A stretch of DNA of 64,000 nt. It comes from Variovorax sp. KK3 (GTDB taxonomy: Bacteria > Pseudomonadota > Gammaproteobacteria > Burkholderiales > Burkholderiaceae_C). The stretch spans positions 42,059-106,058 of the forward strand of contig NZ_LYVO01000014.1 in assembly GCF_001984055.1 (NCBI RefSeq). Reading direction: 5' to 3'. Shown here piece by piece: positions 38,188 through 48,402 of this stretch. The notes beneath the pieces were generated by a model that ran no database searches, was not told where the DNA came from, and saw only the letters and a list, made by a program, of their open reading frames with translations. The translations under genes and the position numbers were made by a program. The stretch's first letter is position 1, and each line of letters opens with the position of its first letter.

Positions 38188-39567
38188 CTAGCGACGCGCG
38201 CGGCGCGCCGGCGCAGACTTGCGTGCCACCGGCCGCGCCTTGGCGGCCGCGGCGACCTTGATCGTGTCTTCGGCCGTCACGCTGCCGCGTGCGGACTGCT
38301 TCTGCGGCTGGTCGTACGCCATGATGAACGCCTTGACCTCGGGGTACACCTTGTCGCGCCAGCGGCGCCCGCTGAAGATGCCGTAGTGGCCGGCACCGCG
38401 CACCTCGTAATGCTGCTGGTGGGTCGACGAGACGCCGGTGCAGAGTTCATGCGCTGCCCGCGTCTGGCCGGCGCCGGAGATGTCGTCCAGTTCGCCTTCG
38501 ACCGTCAGCAGGCCGGTGGAATGGATGTCCTGCGGGCGCACGCGTTCGAGGACGCCCTCGGGGTTGCGCACGTCCCAGGTGCCGTTGACCAGGTCGAAGT
38601 CCTGGAACACGGTGCGAATGGTCTCGAGGTAGTAGTCCGCGTCCATGTCGAGCACGGCGTTGTACTCGTCGTAGAACTTGCGGTGCGCCTCCGCGCTGGC
38701 ATCGTCGCCCTTGATCAGATCCTTGAAGTAGTCGTAGTGGCTGCTCGCGTGGCGGTCGGGGTTCATCGCGACGAAGCCGGTGTGTTGCAGGAAGCCCGGG
38801 TACACGCGGCGGCCTGCGCCGGGAAAGCCTTGCGGCACCCGGTAGATCACGTTGTTCTCGAACCACTCGTAGCTCTTGTTCATCGCCAGGTTGTTGACCG
38901 CAGTGGGCGATCTGCGGGCGTCGATGGGGCCCCCCATCATGGTCAGCGAGAGGGGCACCTTCTCGCCGCGGCTGGCCATCAGCGACACCGCCGCCAGCAC
39001 CGGCACCGTGGGCTGGCAGACGCTGATCACGTGGCAATTGCCGTACTGGCCCTGCAGGTGGCGGATGAACTCTTCGATGTAGTTGATGTAGTCGTCGAGG
39101 TGGAACTCGCCGTCCGACAGGGGCACCAGGCGTGCATTGGTCCAGTCGGTGATGTAGACCTTGTGGTCCTGGAGCATGGTACGAACGGTGTCGCGCAACA
39201 GAGTCGCATAGTGGCCCGAGAGGGGTGCCACCAGCAGCACGACCGGCTGGCTCTTCAGGGTCTGCAGGGTCTGGGGATCGTCGGTGAAGCGCTTGAAGCG
39301 GCGCAGTTCGCAAAATGGCTTCGCGATTTCGACGGCTTCCTGGATGACGACGTCGTCGTTGTCGACCTTCACCGACTTGATGCCGAATTCGGGCTTCTCG
39401 TAGTCCTTGCCCAGACGGTAGAGAAGGTCGTAGCCGGCGGCCACGCGCTGGGCCATCGGTGCCTGTCCGAAGATTCCGCCCTGGCCATAGAGCTTGGACG
39501 CGGCTTGGGCGAAATCGGCGAAGGGTTCCATCAGGGAACGCTGCGCCTCGTACAGTTGGTAGAGCAT
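38188..39567 (-). CDS. phaZ: Intracellular polyhydroxyalkanoate depolymerase PhaZ
   Basis: A 459-residue alpha/beta hydrolase that mobilises stored poly(3-hydroxybutyrate). The lipase-box equivalent reads SVCQPT with a Cys nucleophile at about residue 180, matching the Cys-type PhaZa1 depolymerases of Ralstonia. The oxyanion region VAPLSGHYATL and the C-terminal VRGAGHYGIFSGRRW with His are present. About 40 residues of basic, Ala-rich tail (ending APARRARR) extend beyond the fold and may bind granules or nucleic acid. The ATG at 39567 is used; the upstream in-frame TTG at 39600 is unlikely. It is followed by rsxB. Confidence 0.94.
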   Translation of the reverse strand: MLYQLYEAQRSLMEPFADFAQAASKLYGQGGIFGQAPMAQRVAAGYDLLYRLGKDYEKPEFGIKSVKVDNDDVVIQEAVEIAKPFCELRRFKRFTDDPQTLQTLKSQPVVLLVAPLSGHYATLLRDTVRTMLQDHKVYITDWTNARLVPLSDGEFHLDDYINYIEEFIRHLQGQYGNCHVISVCQPTVPVLAAVSLMASRGEKVPLSLTMMGGPIDARRSPTAVNNLAMNKSYEWFENNVIYRVPQGFPGAGRRVYPGFLQHTGFVAMNPDRHASSHYDYFKDLIKGDDASAEAHRKFYDEYNAVLDMDADYYLETIRTVFQDFDLVNGTWDVRNPEGVLERVRPQDIHSTGLLTVEGELDDISGAGQTRAAHELCTGVSSTHQQHYEVRGAGHYGIFSGRRWRDKVYPEVKAFIMAYDQPQKQSARGSVTAEDTIKVAAAAKARPVARKSAPARRARR

Positions 39568-39589
39568 CGGGGAGGAGTATGGGCGAATG

Positions 39590-39600
39590 TTGCAATGCAA
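39590..39600. promoter_or_regulatory. Short inverted repeat before phaZ
   Basis: TTGCA-A-TGCAA is a perfect 5-bp dyad 23 bp upstream of the phaZ start in an AT-rich stretch that also contains ATATAT. TGC-rich dyads are bound by the PHA regulator PhaR in other bacteria, so this is a candidate site. No phaR gene is present in the window. Confidence 0.35.
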
Positions 39601-39644
39601 TATATCAGCAGCACTCCCCGTGTGCTAGGCAGGAATGCCCAATA

Positions 39645-39667
39645 CTGGGGCGCGCCACGCGCCCCAG
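39645..39667 (-). terminator. Hairpin ending the aminotransferase transcript
   Basis: Perfect 10-bp stem CTGGGGCGCG (39645-39654) and CGCGCCCCAG (39658-39667) with a 3-base loop, 7 bp beyond the aminotransferase stop. On the minus strand it is followed by TATTGGGC, so the T-run is weak. It separates the aminotransferase from phaZ. Confidence 0.55.
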
Positions 39668-39674
39668 CCTTGTT

Positions 39675-40871
39675 TCATAGCACCTTTGCGATGCTCTGGC
39701 ACACGTAGTCGATGTTCTTGCTGTTGAGCGCGGCCACGCACATCCGCCCCGTGTCGGTGCCGTAGACGCCGAACTCGTTGCGCAGGCGCACCATCTGATC
39801 TTTGTTGAGGCCCGAGTAGCTGAACATTCCGATCTGGTCGGTGATGAAGCGCATGTCCTGCTTCACGCCCGCCGCCGTCAGGCCGTCGACCAGCTTGTGG
39901 CGCATCAGCTTGATGCGGTCGCGCATCTCGCCGAGTTCCTGCTCCCACAAGGTGCGCAGCTCGGGCGTGCCCAGCACCGTGGCGACCACGGCGCCACCGT
40001 GGGTCGGCGGGTTGCTGTAGTTGGTGCGGATCATGATCTTGAGCTGGCTCAGCACGCGCGAAGCTTCTTCCTTGTTCTCGCACAGCACAGAGAGTGCGCC
40101 CACGCGCTCGCCGTAGAGGCTGAAGCTCTTGGAGAAGGAGGTGGAGACGAAGAAGCTCAGGCCCGCGGCAACGAACTTGCCGATCGCTGCGCCGTCTTCC
40201 TGGATGCCGTAGCCGAAGCCTTGGTACGCCATGTCGAGGAAAGCGACGAGATTGCGCTCCTTCACGGCGGCGACGACCTGGTCCCATTGGTCGGCGCGGA
40301 TGTCGTAGCCGGTGGGATTGTGGCAGCAGGCGTGCAGGACGACCACGGTGCCTGCCGGTGCCGCGTCGAGCGCACCGAGCATGCCGTCGAAGTCGATGCC
40401 CCGCTTGGTGGCGTCGTAGTAGGGGTACTCCTCGACCGTGAAGCCGGCCTGGGTGAACAGGGCGCGATGGTTTTCCCAGCTCGGGCTGCTGATGAGCACC
40501 TTGGCGTTCGGGCCGAGCTTCTTGAGAAAGTCGGCGCCGACCTTGAGGCCGCCCGTACCGCCGATGCCCTGGATGGTGGCGACGCGGCCGGACTTCACCG
40601 GCTCGCTGCCTGCGCCGAACACCAGGCCCTTCACGGCTTCGTCGTAGGCGACGATGCCGTCGATCGGCAGATAACCGCGCGCCTTCGGTGCCTTGATCAT
40701 GTCTTCCTCGACCGCTTGCACGCAGCGCAGCAGGGGCAGCTTGCCGTTGTCGTCGTAATAGACGCCGACGCCGAGGTTGACCTTGTTGGGATTGCTGTCG
40801 GCGGCGAACTGCTCGTTGAGGCCCAGGATCGGGTCGCGCGGCGCCATCTCGACGGCGGTGAACATTGACAT
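39675..40871 (-). CDS. Aromatic amino acid / aspartate aminotransferase (class I)
   Basis: A 398-residue PLP enzyme of the AspC/TyrB type. The N-terminal motif DPILGLNEQF and the substrate loop NLGVGVYYDDNGKLP are of the I-alpha family. HACCHNPTGYD marks the cofactor pocket, and the Schiff-base lysine is in SFSKSFSLYGERVG; GRMCVAALN holds the carboxylate-binding Arg region. It makes Phe/Tyr or Asp from 2-oxo acids and glutamate. An in-frame ATG two codons later is an alternative start. It is divergent from uvrB. Confidence 0.95.
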   Translation of the reverse strand: MSMFTAVEMAPRDPILGLNEQFAADSNPNKVNLGVGVYYDDNGKLPLLRCVQAVEEDMIKAPKARGYLPIDGIVAYDEAVKGLVFGAGSEPVKSGRVATIQGIGGTGGLKVGADFLKKLGPNAKVLISSPSWENHRALFTQAGFTVEEYPYYDATKRGIDFDGMLGALDAAPAGTVVVLHACCHNPTGYDIRADQWDQVVAAVKERNLVAFLDMAYQGFGYGIQEDGAAIGKFVAAGLSFFVSTSFSKSFSLYGERVGALSVLCENKEEASRVLSQLKIMIRTNYSNPPTHGGAVVATVLGTPELRTLWEQELGEMRDRIKLMRHKLVDGLTAAGVKQDMRFITDQIGMFSYSGLNKDQMVRLRNEFGVYGTDTGRMCVAALNSKNIDYVCQSIAKVL

Positions 40872-41001
40872 GGAGAAAAGTCCTTTGGGTGATGCGATTC
40901 GCGCCCGGTCGGTGCCGGGTTTGCGCCTTGGCTCGCGGGTGCGTTAGCCTCGCGAGTTGGCTTGAATTTTACCGGCCGCGCCGCATCTGCCTTGGACCCC
41001 C

Positions 41002-43122
41002 ATGCCTGAAACCACCGAAGTCATTCCGGATCGGCCGAGTGCCGAGCCCGTGGGCCCTGTCAAGGAAGGCGAGTTCATCCACTTTCCGGACTCGCCTTTC
41101 GAACTCTTCCAGCCCTATCCACCCGCGGGCGACCAGCCCGGCGCCATCGAAGGCCTTGTCGAAGGCGTGCGCGACGGCGAGGTGTTCCAGACCCTGCTGG
41201 GCGTGACCGGTTCGGGCAAGACTTTCACCATGGCCAACGTGATTGCCAGGCTGGGCCGGCCTGCCATCGTGTTCGCCCCCAACAAGACGTTGGCGGCGCA
41301 GCTCTACAGCGAGTTCCGCGAGTTCTTCCCCAAGAACGCGGTCGAGTACTTCGTCAGCTACTACGACTACTACCAGCCGGAAGCCTACGTCCCGCAGCGC
41401 GACCTGTTCATCGAGAAGGACAGCTCGATCAACGAGCACATCGAGCAGATGCGCCTGTCGGCCACCAAGAGCGTGCTGGAGCGCCGCGACACGGTGATTG
41501 TCGCCACGGTGAGTGCCATCTATGGCATCGGCACACCGGAGGACTACACGCAGATGCGCTTCATCATGCGCACAGGCGACAAGATCGGGCAGCGTGATGT
41601 CATTTCGCGGCTGATCCGCATGCAGTACACCCGCAACGAGCAGGACTTCTCGCGCGGCACATTCCGGGTGCGGGGCGACACCATCGACGTCTTTCCGGCC
41701 GAGCACAGCGAACTGGCGATCCGCATCGAGCTGTTCGACGACGAGATCGAGACACTGCAGCTTTTCGACCCGCTGACGGGGCGCATTCGCCAGAAGATCC
41801 CGCGCTTCACCGTTTACCCGTCCAGTCACTACGTGACGCCGCGAGACAAGGTGCTGACCGCCGTCGAGACGATCAAGATCGAACTCGACCATCGCCTGAA
41901 GGAGTTCGTGGGAGACGGCAAGCTCGTCGAAGCCCAGCGGCTCGAGCAGCGCACGCGCTTCGATCTCGAAATGCTGGCCGAGATTGGACACTGCAAGGGC
42001 ATCGAGAACTACACGCGCCACCTCTCCGGCGCGGCGCCCGGCGATCCGCCGGCCACACTGACGGACTATCTGCCGAAGGACGCCATCATGTTCCTCGACG
42101 AGAGCCATCAGATGATCGGCCAGCTCGGCGGCATGTACAACGGCGACCGGGCTCGGAAGACGACGCTGGTCGAATACGGCTTTCGACTGCCATCGGCGCT
42201 CGACAACCGCCCGCTCAAATTCGACGAGTTCGAGACCCGGATGCGGCAGTGCATCTTCGTTTCGGCCACACCGGCCCAGTACGAGAAGGATCACGCCGGC
42301 AACGTGGTCGAGCAACTGGTGCGGCCGACCGGCCTGATCGATCCCGAGGTGGAGGTGCGACCGGCCACCCACCAAGTGGACGACGTACTGCAGGAAATTC
42401 GCATTCGCGTGGACAAGAACGAGCGTGTGCTGATCACGACCCTGACCAAGCGCATGGCCGAGCAGCTCACCGACTATCTGGGCGACAACGGTGTCAAGGT
42501 GCGCTATCTGCACAGCGATATCGACACGGTCGAGCGCGTCGAGATCTTGCGCGACTTGCGGCTAGGCACCTTCGACGTGCTGGTTGGCATCAACCTCCTG
42601 CGCGAAGGCCTGGACATTCCTGAGGTGTCGCTGGTGGCCATTCTCGATGCCGACAAGGAAGGCTTTTTGCGTGCCGAGCGCTCGCTGATCCAGACCATCG
42701 GCCGTGCGGCACGGAACATGAATGGCAAGGCGATTCTCTACGCCGACCGCAGGACCGACTCGATGGAGAAAGCTATCGGCGAAACCGAGCGGCGCCGGGC
42801 GCGGCAGATTGCCCACAACGAAGCGCATGGCATTACGCCGCGCAGCATCGTCAAGCAGGTGCGCGATCTGATCGATGGTGTGTACAGCGAGAAGGCCGGC
42901 AAAGAAAACGCCAAGCGGGAACTCGAGCGCGCGAAGGTGGAAGACATGTCCGAAAAGGACGTGGCGCGCGAAATCAAGCGGCTGGAAAAGCAGATGCTCG
43001 AGCACGCGCGCAACCTCGAGTTCGAAAAAGCCGCCCGCGTTCGCGACCAGTTGGCACTGCTGCGCGAGCAGGCCTTCGGCGCGCCTGGCAAGGACAACAT
43101 CGGGCCGGACGTCACCGGCTGA
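41002..43122 (+). CDS. uvrB: Excinuclease ABC subunit B
   Basis: A 706-residue nucleotide-excision-repair helicase that verifies damage with UvrA and recruits UvrC. Walker A GVTGSGKT is at 67-74. The beta-hairpin [15 protein letters not shown], the DESH box in MFLDESHQM and the helicase motif QTIGRAARN are all present. The C-terminal UVR domain ends with [20 protein letters not shown]. The N-terminus is about 25 residues longer than E. coli UvrB. No LexA-type box was recognised in the 130-bp divergent promoter region. Confidence 0.98.
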   Translation: MPETTEVIPDRPSAEPVGPVKEGEFIHFPDSPFELFQPYPPAGDQPGAIEGLVEGVRDGEVFQTLLGVTGSGKTFTMANVIARLGRPAIVFAPNKTLAAQLYSEFREFFPKNAVEYFVSYYDYYQPEAYVPQRDLFIEKDSSINEHIEQMRLSATKSVLERRDTVIVATVSAIYGIGTPEDYTQMRFIMRTGDKIGQRDVISRLIRMQYTRNEQDFSRGTFRVRGDTIDVFPAEHSELAIRIELFDDEIETLQLFDPLTGRIRQKIPRFTVYPSSHYVTPRDKVLTAVETIKIELDHRLKEFVGDGKLVEAQRLEQRTRFDLEMLAEIGHCKGIENYTRHLSGAAPGDPPATLTDYLPKDAIMFLDESHQMIGQLGGMYNGDRARKTTLVEYGFRLPSALDNRPLKFDEFETRMRQCIFVSATPAQYEKDHAGNVVEQLVRPTGLIDPEVEVRPATHQVDDVLQEIRIRVDKNERVLITTLTKRMAEQLTDYLGDNGVKVRYLHSDIDTVERVEILRDLRLGTFDVLVGINLLREGLDIPEVSLVAILDADKEGFLRAERSLIQTIGRAARNMNGKAILYADRRTDSMEKAIGETERRRARQIAHNEAHGITPRSIVKQVRDLIDGVYSEKAGKENAKRELERAKVEDMSEKDVAREIKRLEKQMLEHARNLEFEKAARVRDQLALLREQAFGAPGKDNIGPDVTG

Positions 43123-43178
43123 GCCCCCTTCGAACCCTGCAATGGGGTTTACCCGAGCAGGGCAGAGGGGCTTCTGTT

Positions 43179-43203
43179 ATAGTTGAGCGAAATACTCAAG
43201 AAC
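43179..43203 (+). promoter_or_regulatory. IscR type 1 operator overlapping an extended -10 promoter
   Basis: ATAGTTGAGC-GAAA-TACTCAAGAAC is a dyad (TTGAG and CTCAA) resembling the type 1 IscR box that represses isc operons when IscR holds its [2Fe-2S] cluster. It overlaps an extended -10 (TGT then TATAGT at 43178-43183). Position ahead of iscR fits autorepression. No good -35 is visible. Confidence 0.7.
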
Positions 43204-43217
43204 AAGAGAACTTCGCG

Positions 43218-43325
43218 ATGAAGAACCGGCTCCTACTTTCTGGAACACCCAGTCAGCGGCGAGCCGGGAAGGGCGGAGACGGCGTCACCAATGCTCACAA
43301 CGCTGCGGTGTCTTTTCAACGGTAA
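43218..43325 (+). CDS. Possible 35-codon leader ORF upstream of iscR
   Basis: An ATG at 43218, with AAGAGA about 8 bp upstream, opens 35 codons ending in TAA 19 bp before the iscR start. It lies in the iscR 5' untranslated region, downstream of the IscR box. The peptide is basic (MKNRLLLSGT at the start, SQRRAGKGG within) and resembles no family known to me. It could be a translated leader that couples to iscR, or chance. Confidence 0.3.
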   Translation: MKNRLLLSGTPSQRRAGKGGDGVTNAHNAAVSFQR

Positions 43326-43344
43326 GCACTCATAGGAGCTTGCG

Positions 43345-43881
43345 ATGCGTCTCACTACCAAAGGCCGTTTTGCGGTCACAGCCATGATCGACCTGGCGTT
43401 GCGCCAGAACTCCGGTCCGGTCACGCTGGCCGCGATCAGCCAGCGGCAGCAGATCTCGCTGTCGTATCTCGAACAGCTGTTCGGCAAGCTTCGTCGCCAC
43501 GAGCTGGTCGAGTCGACCCGTGGCCCCGGCGGCGGTTACTCGCTCGGCCGCAAGGCAGCCGAAATCACCGTTGCCGACATCATCGTTTCGGTGGACGAAC
43601 CCATCGATGCCACCCAGTGCGGCGGCAAGGAAAACTGCCTTGGTGAAGCTGGCCGTTGCATGACCCATGAGTTGTGGGCTTCGTTGAACCAGCGCATGGT
43701 CGAATTTTTGGATTCGGTCACTTTGCAAAAGTTGGTGGACGACCAGATTGCCAAGGGCGTACAGATCGAGAACAAGCCGGCAGTGAAGCGGGCTATTTCG
43801 AGCCAGCCGGTCGTGAAGCCGATCCGCGTCAATGCGCCCAACTCGGTGTTCGCGCTGGGCAACGCCTTCGCCAAGTCCTGA
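43345..43881 (+). CDS. iscR: Fe-S cluster regulator IscR
   Basis: A 178-residue Rrf2-family regulator that senses Fe-S status and represses the isc operon. The winged helix spans about 1-70 (LTTKGRFAVTAMIDLAL, then SLSYLEQLFGKLRRHELV). The cluster ligands are C92, C98 and C105 with H108 (QCGGKENCLGEAGRCMTH). The third spacing is one residue longer than in E. coli. An AGGAG-type site (TAGGAGCTTGCG) precedes the ATG. It heads iscS-iscU-iscA-hscB-hscA-fdx-dnaQ. Confidence 0.96.
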   Translation: MRLTTKGRFAVTAMIDLALRQNSGPVTLAAISQRQQISLSYLEQLFGKLRRHELVESTRGPGGGYSLGRKAAEITVADIIVSVDEPIDATQCGGKENCLGEAGRCMTHELWASLNQRMVEFLDSVTLQKLVDDQIAKGVQIENKPAVKRAISSQPVVKPIRVNAPNSVFALGNAFAKS

Positions 43882-43956
43882 GCGGTAGCGCCCGCGGGCG
43901 CTGCCTGAGTTTGCCCAAGAACAGAACAGTCAACCCCACGCCAGCACGAGCCAGCC

Positions 43957-45177
43957 ATGGATGTCACCCCGCATTTCCCCATCTACCTCGATTACGGCGC
44001 AACGACGCCCGTCGATCCGCGCGTTGTCGACGCGATGATTCCGTGGTTGCGCGAGCATTTCGGCAATCCGGCGTCGCGCAGTCATGCGTGGGGCTGGGAG
44101 GCGGAAGAGGCGGTTGAAAAGGCCCGTGGCGAGGTCGCGGAGTTGATCGGCGCCGATCCCCGCGAGATCGTCTGGACCTCGGGTGCGACCGAGTCGAACA
44201 ACCTGGCGCTCAAGGGCGCGGCCCAGTTCTACAAAGGCAAGGGCAAGCACCTCATCACGGTGAAGACAGAGCACAAGGCTGTGCTCGACACCATGCGCGA
44301 GCTGGAGCGCCAGGGCTTCGAAGTGACTTACATGGACGTGCAGGAGAACGGCCTGCTCGACCTGGAAGCCTTCAAAGCGGCGATCCGTCCCGACACCATT
44401 CTGGCCAGCGTGATGTTCGTGAACAACGAAATCGGCGTGATCCAGGACGTCGTGGCGCTGGGTAACCTGTGCCGTGAAAAGGGCGTGATCTTCCACGTCG
44501 ATGCGGCGCAGGCCACCGGCAAGGTCGAGATCGACGTCAAGACGCTGCCCATCGACTTGATGAGCCTGGCGTCCCACAAGACCTACGGTCCGAAGGGCAT
44601 CGGTGCGCTCTACGTGCGCCGCAAGCCGCGCGTTCGGCTCGAGGCCCAGATGCATGGCGGCGGGCACGAGCGCGGCATGCGCTCCGGCACCTTGCCGACG
44701 CACCAGATCGTCGGCATGGGCGAGGCCTTTCGCATCGCCAAGCTCGAGATGCAGCAGGACATCGCCAAGGCGCGCGCGCTGCAGCAGCGGATGCTCGACG
44801 GCCTGAAGGACGTCGAGCAGGTCTTCATCAACGGCGACCTCGAGCAACGCGTGCCGCACAACCTGAACATGAGCTTCAACTACGTCGAAGGCGAGTCGCT
44901 GATCATGGGCATCAAGGGACTCGCGGTGTCCAGTGGTTCTGCCTGCACCTCGGCCAGCCTGGAGCCCAGCTACGTGTTGCGCGCCCTCGGCCGAAGCGAC
45001 GAACTCGCGCACAGCAGCCTGCGCATGACTTTCGGCCGATTCACGACCGAGGAAGAGATCGACTACGCGGTTTCGACGATCAAGCACAACGTCGCCAAGC
45101 TGCGCGAGCTAAGCCCCCTGTGGGAAATGTTCCAGGACGGCATCGACATCAGCACGATCCAGTGGTCGGCGCATTGA
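43957..45177 (+). CDS. iscS: Cysteine desulfurase IscS
   Basis: A 406-residue PLP enzyme that removes sulfur from cysteine for Fe-S clusters and thiolated tRNAs. The PLP lysine is K208 (SHKTYGPKG), and the active-site cysteine on the mobile loop is C330 ([10 protein letters not shown]). The C-terminal IscU-docking tail ends QWSAH. It is 76 bp after iscR and 22 bp before iscU. Confidence 0.98.
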   Translation: MDVTPHFPIYLDYGATTPVDPRVVDAMIPWLREHFGNPASRSHAWGWEAEEAVEKARGEVAELIGADPREIVWTSGATESNNLALKGAAQFYKGKGKHLITVKTEHKAVLDTMRELERQGFEVTYMDVQENGLLDLEAFKAAIRPDTILASVMFVNNEIGVIQDVVALGNLCREKGVIFHVDAAQATGKVEIDVKTLPIDLMSLASHKTYGPKGIGALYVRRKPRVRLEAQMHGGGHERGMRSGTLPTHQIVGMGEAFRIAKLEMQQDIAKARALQQRMLDGLKDVEQVFINGDLEQRVPHNLNMSFNYVEGESLIMGIKGLAVSSGSACTSASLEPSYVLRALGRSDELAHSSLRMTFGRFTTEEEIDYAVSTIKHNVAKLRELSPLWEMFQDGIDISTIQWSAH

Positions 45178-45199
45178 ACAAAAGACTGAGAGGTACCCC

Positions 45200-45622
45200 A
45201 TGGCTTATTCATCCAAGGTCATCGACCATTACGAAAATCCCCGCAACGTCGGTTCGTTCGAAAAGGGCGACGACTCGGTAGGCACCGGCATGGTCGGCGC
45301 TCCCGCATGCGGCGACGTCATGAAGCTTCAAATCAAGGTGAACCCGGAAACCGGTGTCATCGAAGATGCACGTTTCAAGACCTACGGCTGCGGATCGGCG
45401 ATCGCCTCGTCTTCGCTCGTCACCGAATGGGTCAAGGGCAAGACGCTGGACGAAGCTGCTGCGCTCAAGAACGCGCAGATCGCCGAAGAACTGGCGCTGC
45501 CCCCCGTCAAGATCCACTGCTCGATCCTTGCGGAGGACGCGATCAAGGCAGCCGTTAGCGACTACAAGGCCAAGCACGGCGCAGGTGCCGGTGCGGCCGC
45601 GAAGACGGACGCCGTGCACTGA
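45200..45622 (+). CDS. iscU: Fe-S scaffold IscU
   Basis: A 140-residue scaffold on which [2Fe-2S] clusters are built. Ligands C37, D39 (APACGD), C64 (YGCGSA) and C107 (KIHCS) are present. The HscA recognition motif LPPVK is at 100-104. A short Ala/Gly-rich tail extends beyond E. coli IscU. It lies 22 bp after iscS. Confidence 0.98.
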   Translation: MAYSSKVIDHYENPRNVGSFEKGDDSVGTGMVGAPACGDVMKLQIKVNPETGVIEDARFKTYGCGSAIASSSLVTEWVKGKTLDEAAALKNAQIAEELALPPVKIHCSILAEDAIKAAVSDYKAKHGAGAGAAAKTDAVH

Positions 45623-45623
45623 C

Positions 45624-45947
45624 ATGGCTGTGACCCTGACCGAAGCTGCGGCGCGCCACGTGACGCGCTATCTCGGCAAGCGAGGCAAGGGCGTGGGTGT
45701 GCGGTTGGGCGTCAAGACCACCGGGTGCTCCGGCCTGGCCTACAAGCTCGAGTATGTCGATGAGCTGGCGCCAGAAGACGTGGTCTTCGAGGACCACGGC
45801 GTCAAGGTCCTCGTCGATCCCAAAAGCCTGGCGTACATCGACGGCACACAACTTGACTTCGTGCGCGAAGGGCTCAACGAGGGCTTCAAGTTCAACAACC
45901 CGAACGAGCGCGACCGCTGCGGTTGCGGCGAGAGTTTCCGGATCTGA
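45624..45947 (+). CDS. iscA: A-type Fe-S carrier IscA
   Basis: A 107-residue A-type carrier. The three conserved cysteines are C35 (TTGCSG) and C99, C101 (RCGCGES). It starts one base after the iscU stop. It passes clusters from IscU to apoproteins, especially [4Fe-4S] targets. Confidence 0.97.
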   Translation: MAVTLTEAAARHVTRYLGKRGKGVGVRLGVKTTGCSGLAYKLEYVDELAPEDVVFEDHGVKVLVDPKSLAYIDGTQLDFVREGLNEGFKFNNPNERDRCGCGESFRI

Positions 45948-46016
45948 ATCCGGTCCGTACCTGCTTTCCGTCCGAGCCGCCACCACCCGGTCATGGGCTG
46001 GCGGCTTTTTGACGCC

Positions 46017-46535
46017 ATGAACCTCAACGACACCGATTTCGAACTCTTTGCCGTTCCGCCGACTTTCGCGCAGGATCGCGCCACGCTCGATGCGCGATGG
46101 AAGGAACTGCAGCGCGAGGCGCACCCCGATCGCGTCGCGGCTCAGGGCGCCGCTGCGCAGCGCGTGGCCATGCAGTGGTCCGTGCGCATCAACGAGGCCT
46201 ATCAGCGCTTGAAGGATCCGATCCGGCGCGCGAGCTACCTGTGCGCGCTGAACGGGCATCCGATCGATGCCGAAAAGAACACGGCCATGCCGCCGGCGTT
46301 TCTGATGCAGCAGATGGAATGGCGCGAGGAACTCGACGAGGCCGATGACGTTGACGCGATCGGGCTACTGCGCGATGAAGTGGAGGCCGGCCGTGCTCGT
46401 GCGCTGTCGTCTCTCGATTGGTTGATCGACGAGAAGGGCGACCACGCCGAGGCCGCGAAGCAGGTGAGAGCCCTCATGTTCATCGAGCGCTTTGCCGATG
46501 ACGTGGAGGCGAAGGCCGATCGATTGGGACAATAG
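46017..46535 (+). CDS. hscB: Fe-S co-chaperone HscB
   Basis: A 172-residue J-type co-chaperone that brings IscU to HscA. The J-domain (about 1-75) includes the HPD motif in EAHPDRVA. The C-terminal helical bundle contains MEWREELDEADD. The ATG at 46017 is used because an in-frame ATG 8 codons upstream lacks a ribosome site and family alignment favours MNLND. It precedes hscA by 3 bp. Confidence 0.95.
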   Translation: MNLNDTDFELFAVPPTFAQDRATLDARWKELQREAHPDRVAAQGAAAQRVAMQWSVRINEAYQRLKDPIRRASYLCALNGHPIDAEKNTAMPPAFLMQQMEWREELDEADDVDAIGLLRDEVEAGRARALSSLDWLIDEKGDHAEAAKQVRALMFIERFADDVEAKADRLGQ

Positions 46536-46538
46536 ACC

Positions 46539-48395
46539 ATGGCATTGCTCCAGATTTCAGAACCCGGTCAAGCTCCCGATCCGCATCAGCGCCGCATCGC
46601 GGTCGGCATTGACCTTGGCACTACGCACTCTTTGGTGGCCGCCGTTCGAAGCGGTGTGGCCGAATGCCTGCCCGACGCAGAAGGACGTGTGATCCTGCCT
46701 TCGGCCGTGCGGTACGTCGACAAGGACCGCCGTCAGATCGGCTACGACGCGTTGGCCGCGCGCACGGCCGACCCGGGCAACGTCATCACCTCGGTCAAGC
46801 GTCTCATGGGTCGCGGGCTGCAGGATGTGTCGAACCGCGCGTCGATGGCCTACCGGCTGAGCGGCGACGCAGGCATGGTGCAGGTGCTGACGGCCGCCGG
46901 TGCCAAGTCGCCGGTCGAGGTGAGCGCCGAAATCCTTGCCACGCTGCGCTACCGTGCCGAAGACAGCTTCGATGACGAACTGTATGGCGCCGTGATCACC
47001 GTGCCGGCCTACTTCGACGAAGGCCAGCGCCAGGCGACCAAGGATGCCGCCCAACTGGCCGGCATCAACCTGCTGCGCCTGATCAGCGAGCCGACCGCGG
47101 CGGCCATCGCCTATGGGCTCGACAACGCGAGCGAGGGCGTCTATGCGGTCTATGACCTGGGCGGCGGCACCTTCGACATTTCGATCCTGAGGCTGACGCA
47201 AGGCGTGTTCGAGGTCATCGCGACAGGCGGTGATTCGGCGCTCGGCGGTGACGACTACGACCATGCATTGGCCGACGCCGTGTTGGCGCAGACCGGCCGC
47301 GAGGCGCATGGCGATGGCGACTGGGCGGCGCTGCTGATCGCCGCGCGCGCGGCGAAGGAAGCCTTGTCGAATGCCGACACGGCCAGTTTTGCGCCTGTCC
47401 TGGCCGCTGGCCCTTTGCAACTGGACATCTCACGTGCGGATTTCGAGACGGCCACCGAAAGTTTGACCGCGCGCACCATGGCGGCGGTCCGCAATGCCCT
47501 TCGCGACGCACGCCTGCAGCCCGATGAACTGCAGGGCGTGGTGCTCGTCGGTGGTGCCACCCGCATGCCGCAGATCCGCCGCGCCGTTGCGGGCCTCTTC
47601 GGCCGTGAGCCGCTGATCAACCTGAATCCGGACGAAGTCGTGGCCCTGGGCGCCGCGATACAGGCGAACCAGCTCGCCGGCAACAGCGGCGCGGACGACC
47701 TGCTGCTGCTCGACGTGATCCCGCTGTCGCTCGGCCTCGAAACCATGGGGGGATTGGTCGAACGCATCGTTCCGCGCAACCAGACCATACCCACGGCGAT
47801 GGCTCAGGACTTCACGACCTACCAGGACGGCCAAACGGCGCTTGCGCTGCACGTGGTGCAGGGCGAGCGCGACCTGGTGGCCGATTGCCGCAGCCTCGCG
47901 CGCTTCGAATTGCGCGGCATCCCGCCGATGTCCGCAGGGGCTGCCCGGATTCGCGTGACCTTCACAGTCGATGCCGACGGCTTGCTCAGCGTCAGCGCGA
48001 AGGAGCAGGGCAGCGGCGTCGAAGCCAGCGTCACGGTCAAACCCTCCTATGGCCTGTCCGACGAGCAGATCGCCGGAATGCTGCAGGACAGTTTTTCGAC
48101 CGCGCAGCAGGACATGCAGGCACGCGCGCTGGTCGAGGCGCGCGTGGATGCCGACCGCATGTTGCTGGCAACGCAAAGCGCGCTGGATGCAGACGGTGAT
48201 CTGCTGAGCCGCGAAGAGCGCGAGTCCATCGAGGTGCTGATGGTCGCGCTGCGCAACTCGCGAGCGAGCGCCGATGCCACTGGCATCGAAGCCGCGACCA
48301 AGGGCCTGGCCGATGGCACCGAAGCGTTTGCGGCACAGCGCATGAATGCGGGCATCGCACGCGCGCTTGCCGGGCGCAAGATTGAATCCCTGTAG
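46539..48395 (+). CDS. hscA: Fe-S chaperone HscA (Hsp70 type)
   Basis: A 618-residue specialised Hsp70. ATPase signatures [26 protein letters not shown] and [15 protein letters not shown] are present. The substrate-binding domain follows [15 protein letters not shown]. Its length and its place between hscB and fdx distinguish it from DnaK. It drives release of the cluster from IscU. Confidence 0.97.
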   Translation: MALLQISEPGQAPDPHQRRIAVGIDLGTTHSLVAAVRSGVAECLPDAEGRVILPSAVRYVDKDRRQIGYDALAARTADPGNVITSVKRLMGRGLQDVSNRASMAYRLSGDAGMVQVLTAAGAKSPVEVSAEILATLRYRAEDSFDDELYGAVITVPAYFDEGQRQATKDAAQLAGINLLRLISEPTAAAIAYGLDNASEGVYAVYDLGGGTFDISILRLTQGVFEVIATGGDSALGGDDYDHALADAVLAQTGREAHGDGDWAALLIAARAAKEALSNADTASFAPVLAAGPLQLDISRADFETATESLTARTMAAVRNALRDARLQPDELQGVVLVGGATRMPQIRRAVAGLFGREPLINLNPDEVVALGAAIQANQLAGNSGADDLLLLDVIPLSLGLETMGGLVERIVPRNQTIPTAMAQDFTTYQDGQTALALHVVQGERDLVADCRSLARFELRGIPPMSAGAARIRVTFTVDADGLLSVSAKEQGSGVEASVTVKPSYGLSDEQIAGMLQDSFSTAQQDMQARALVEARVDADRMLLATQSALDADGDLLSREERESIEVLMVALRNSRASADATGIEAATKGLADGTEAFAAQRMNAGIARALAGRKIESL

Positions 48396-48402
48396 AGCTC
48401 CC

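Noticed and set aside
40872..41001. LexA-type SOS box before uvrB
   Set aside because: No CTGT-N8-ACAG sequence is present in the divergent spacer.
43133..43149. Terminator after uvrB
   Set aside because: The AACCC/GGGTT stem is only 5 bp and is followed by TACCCG rather than a T-run.
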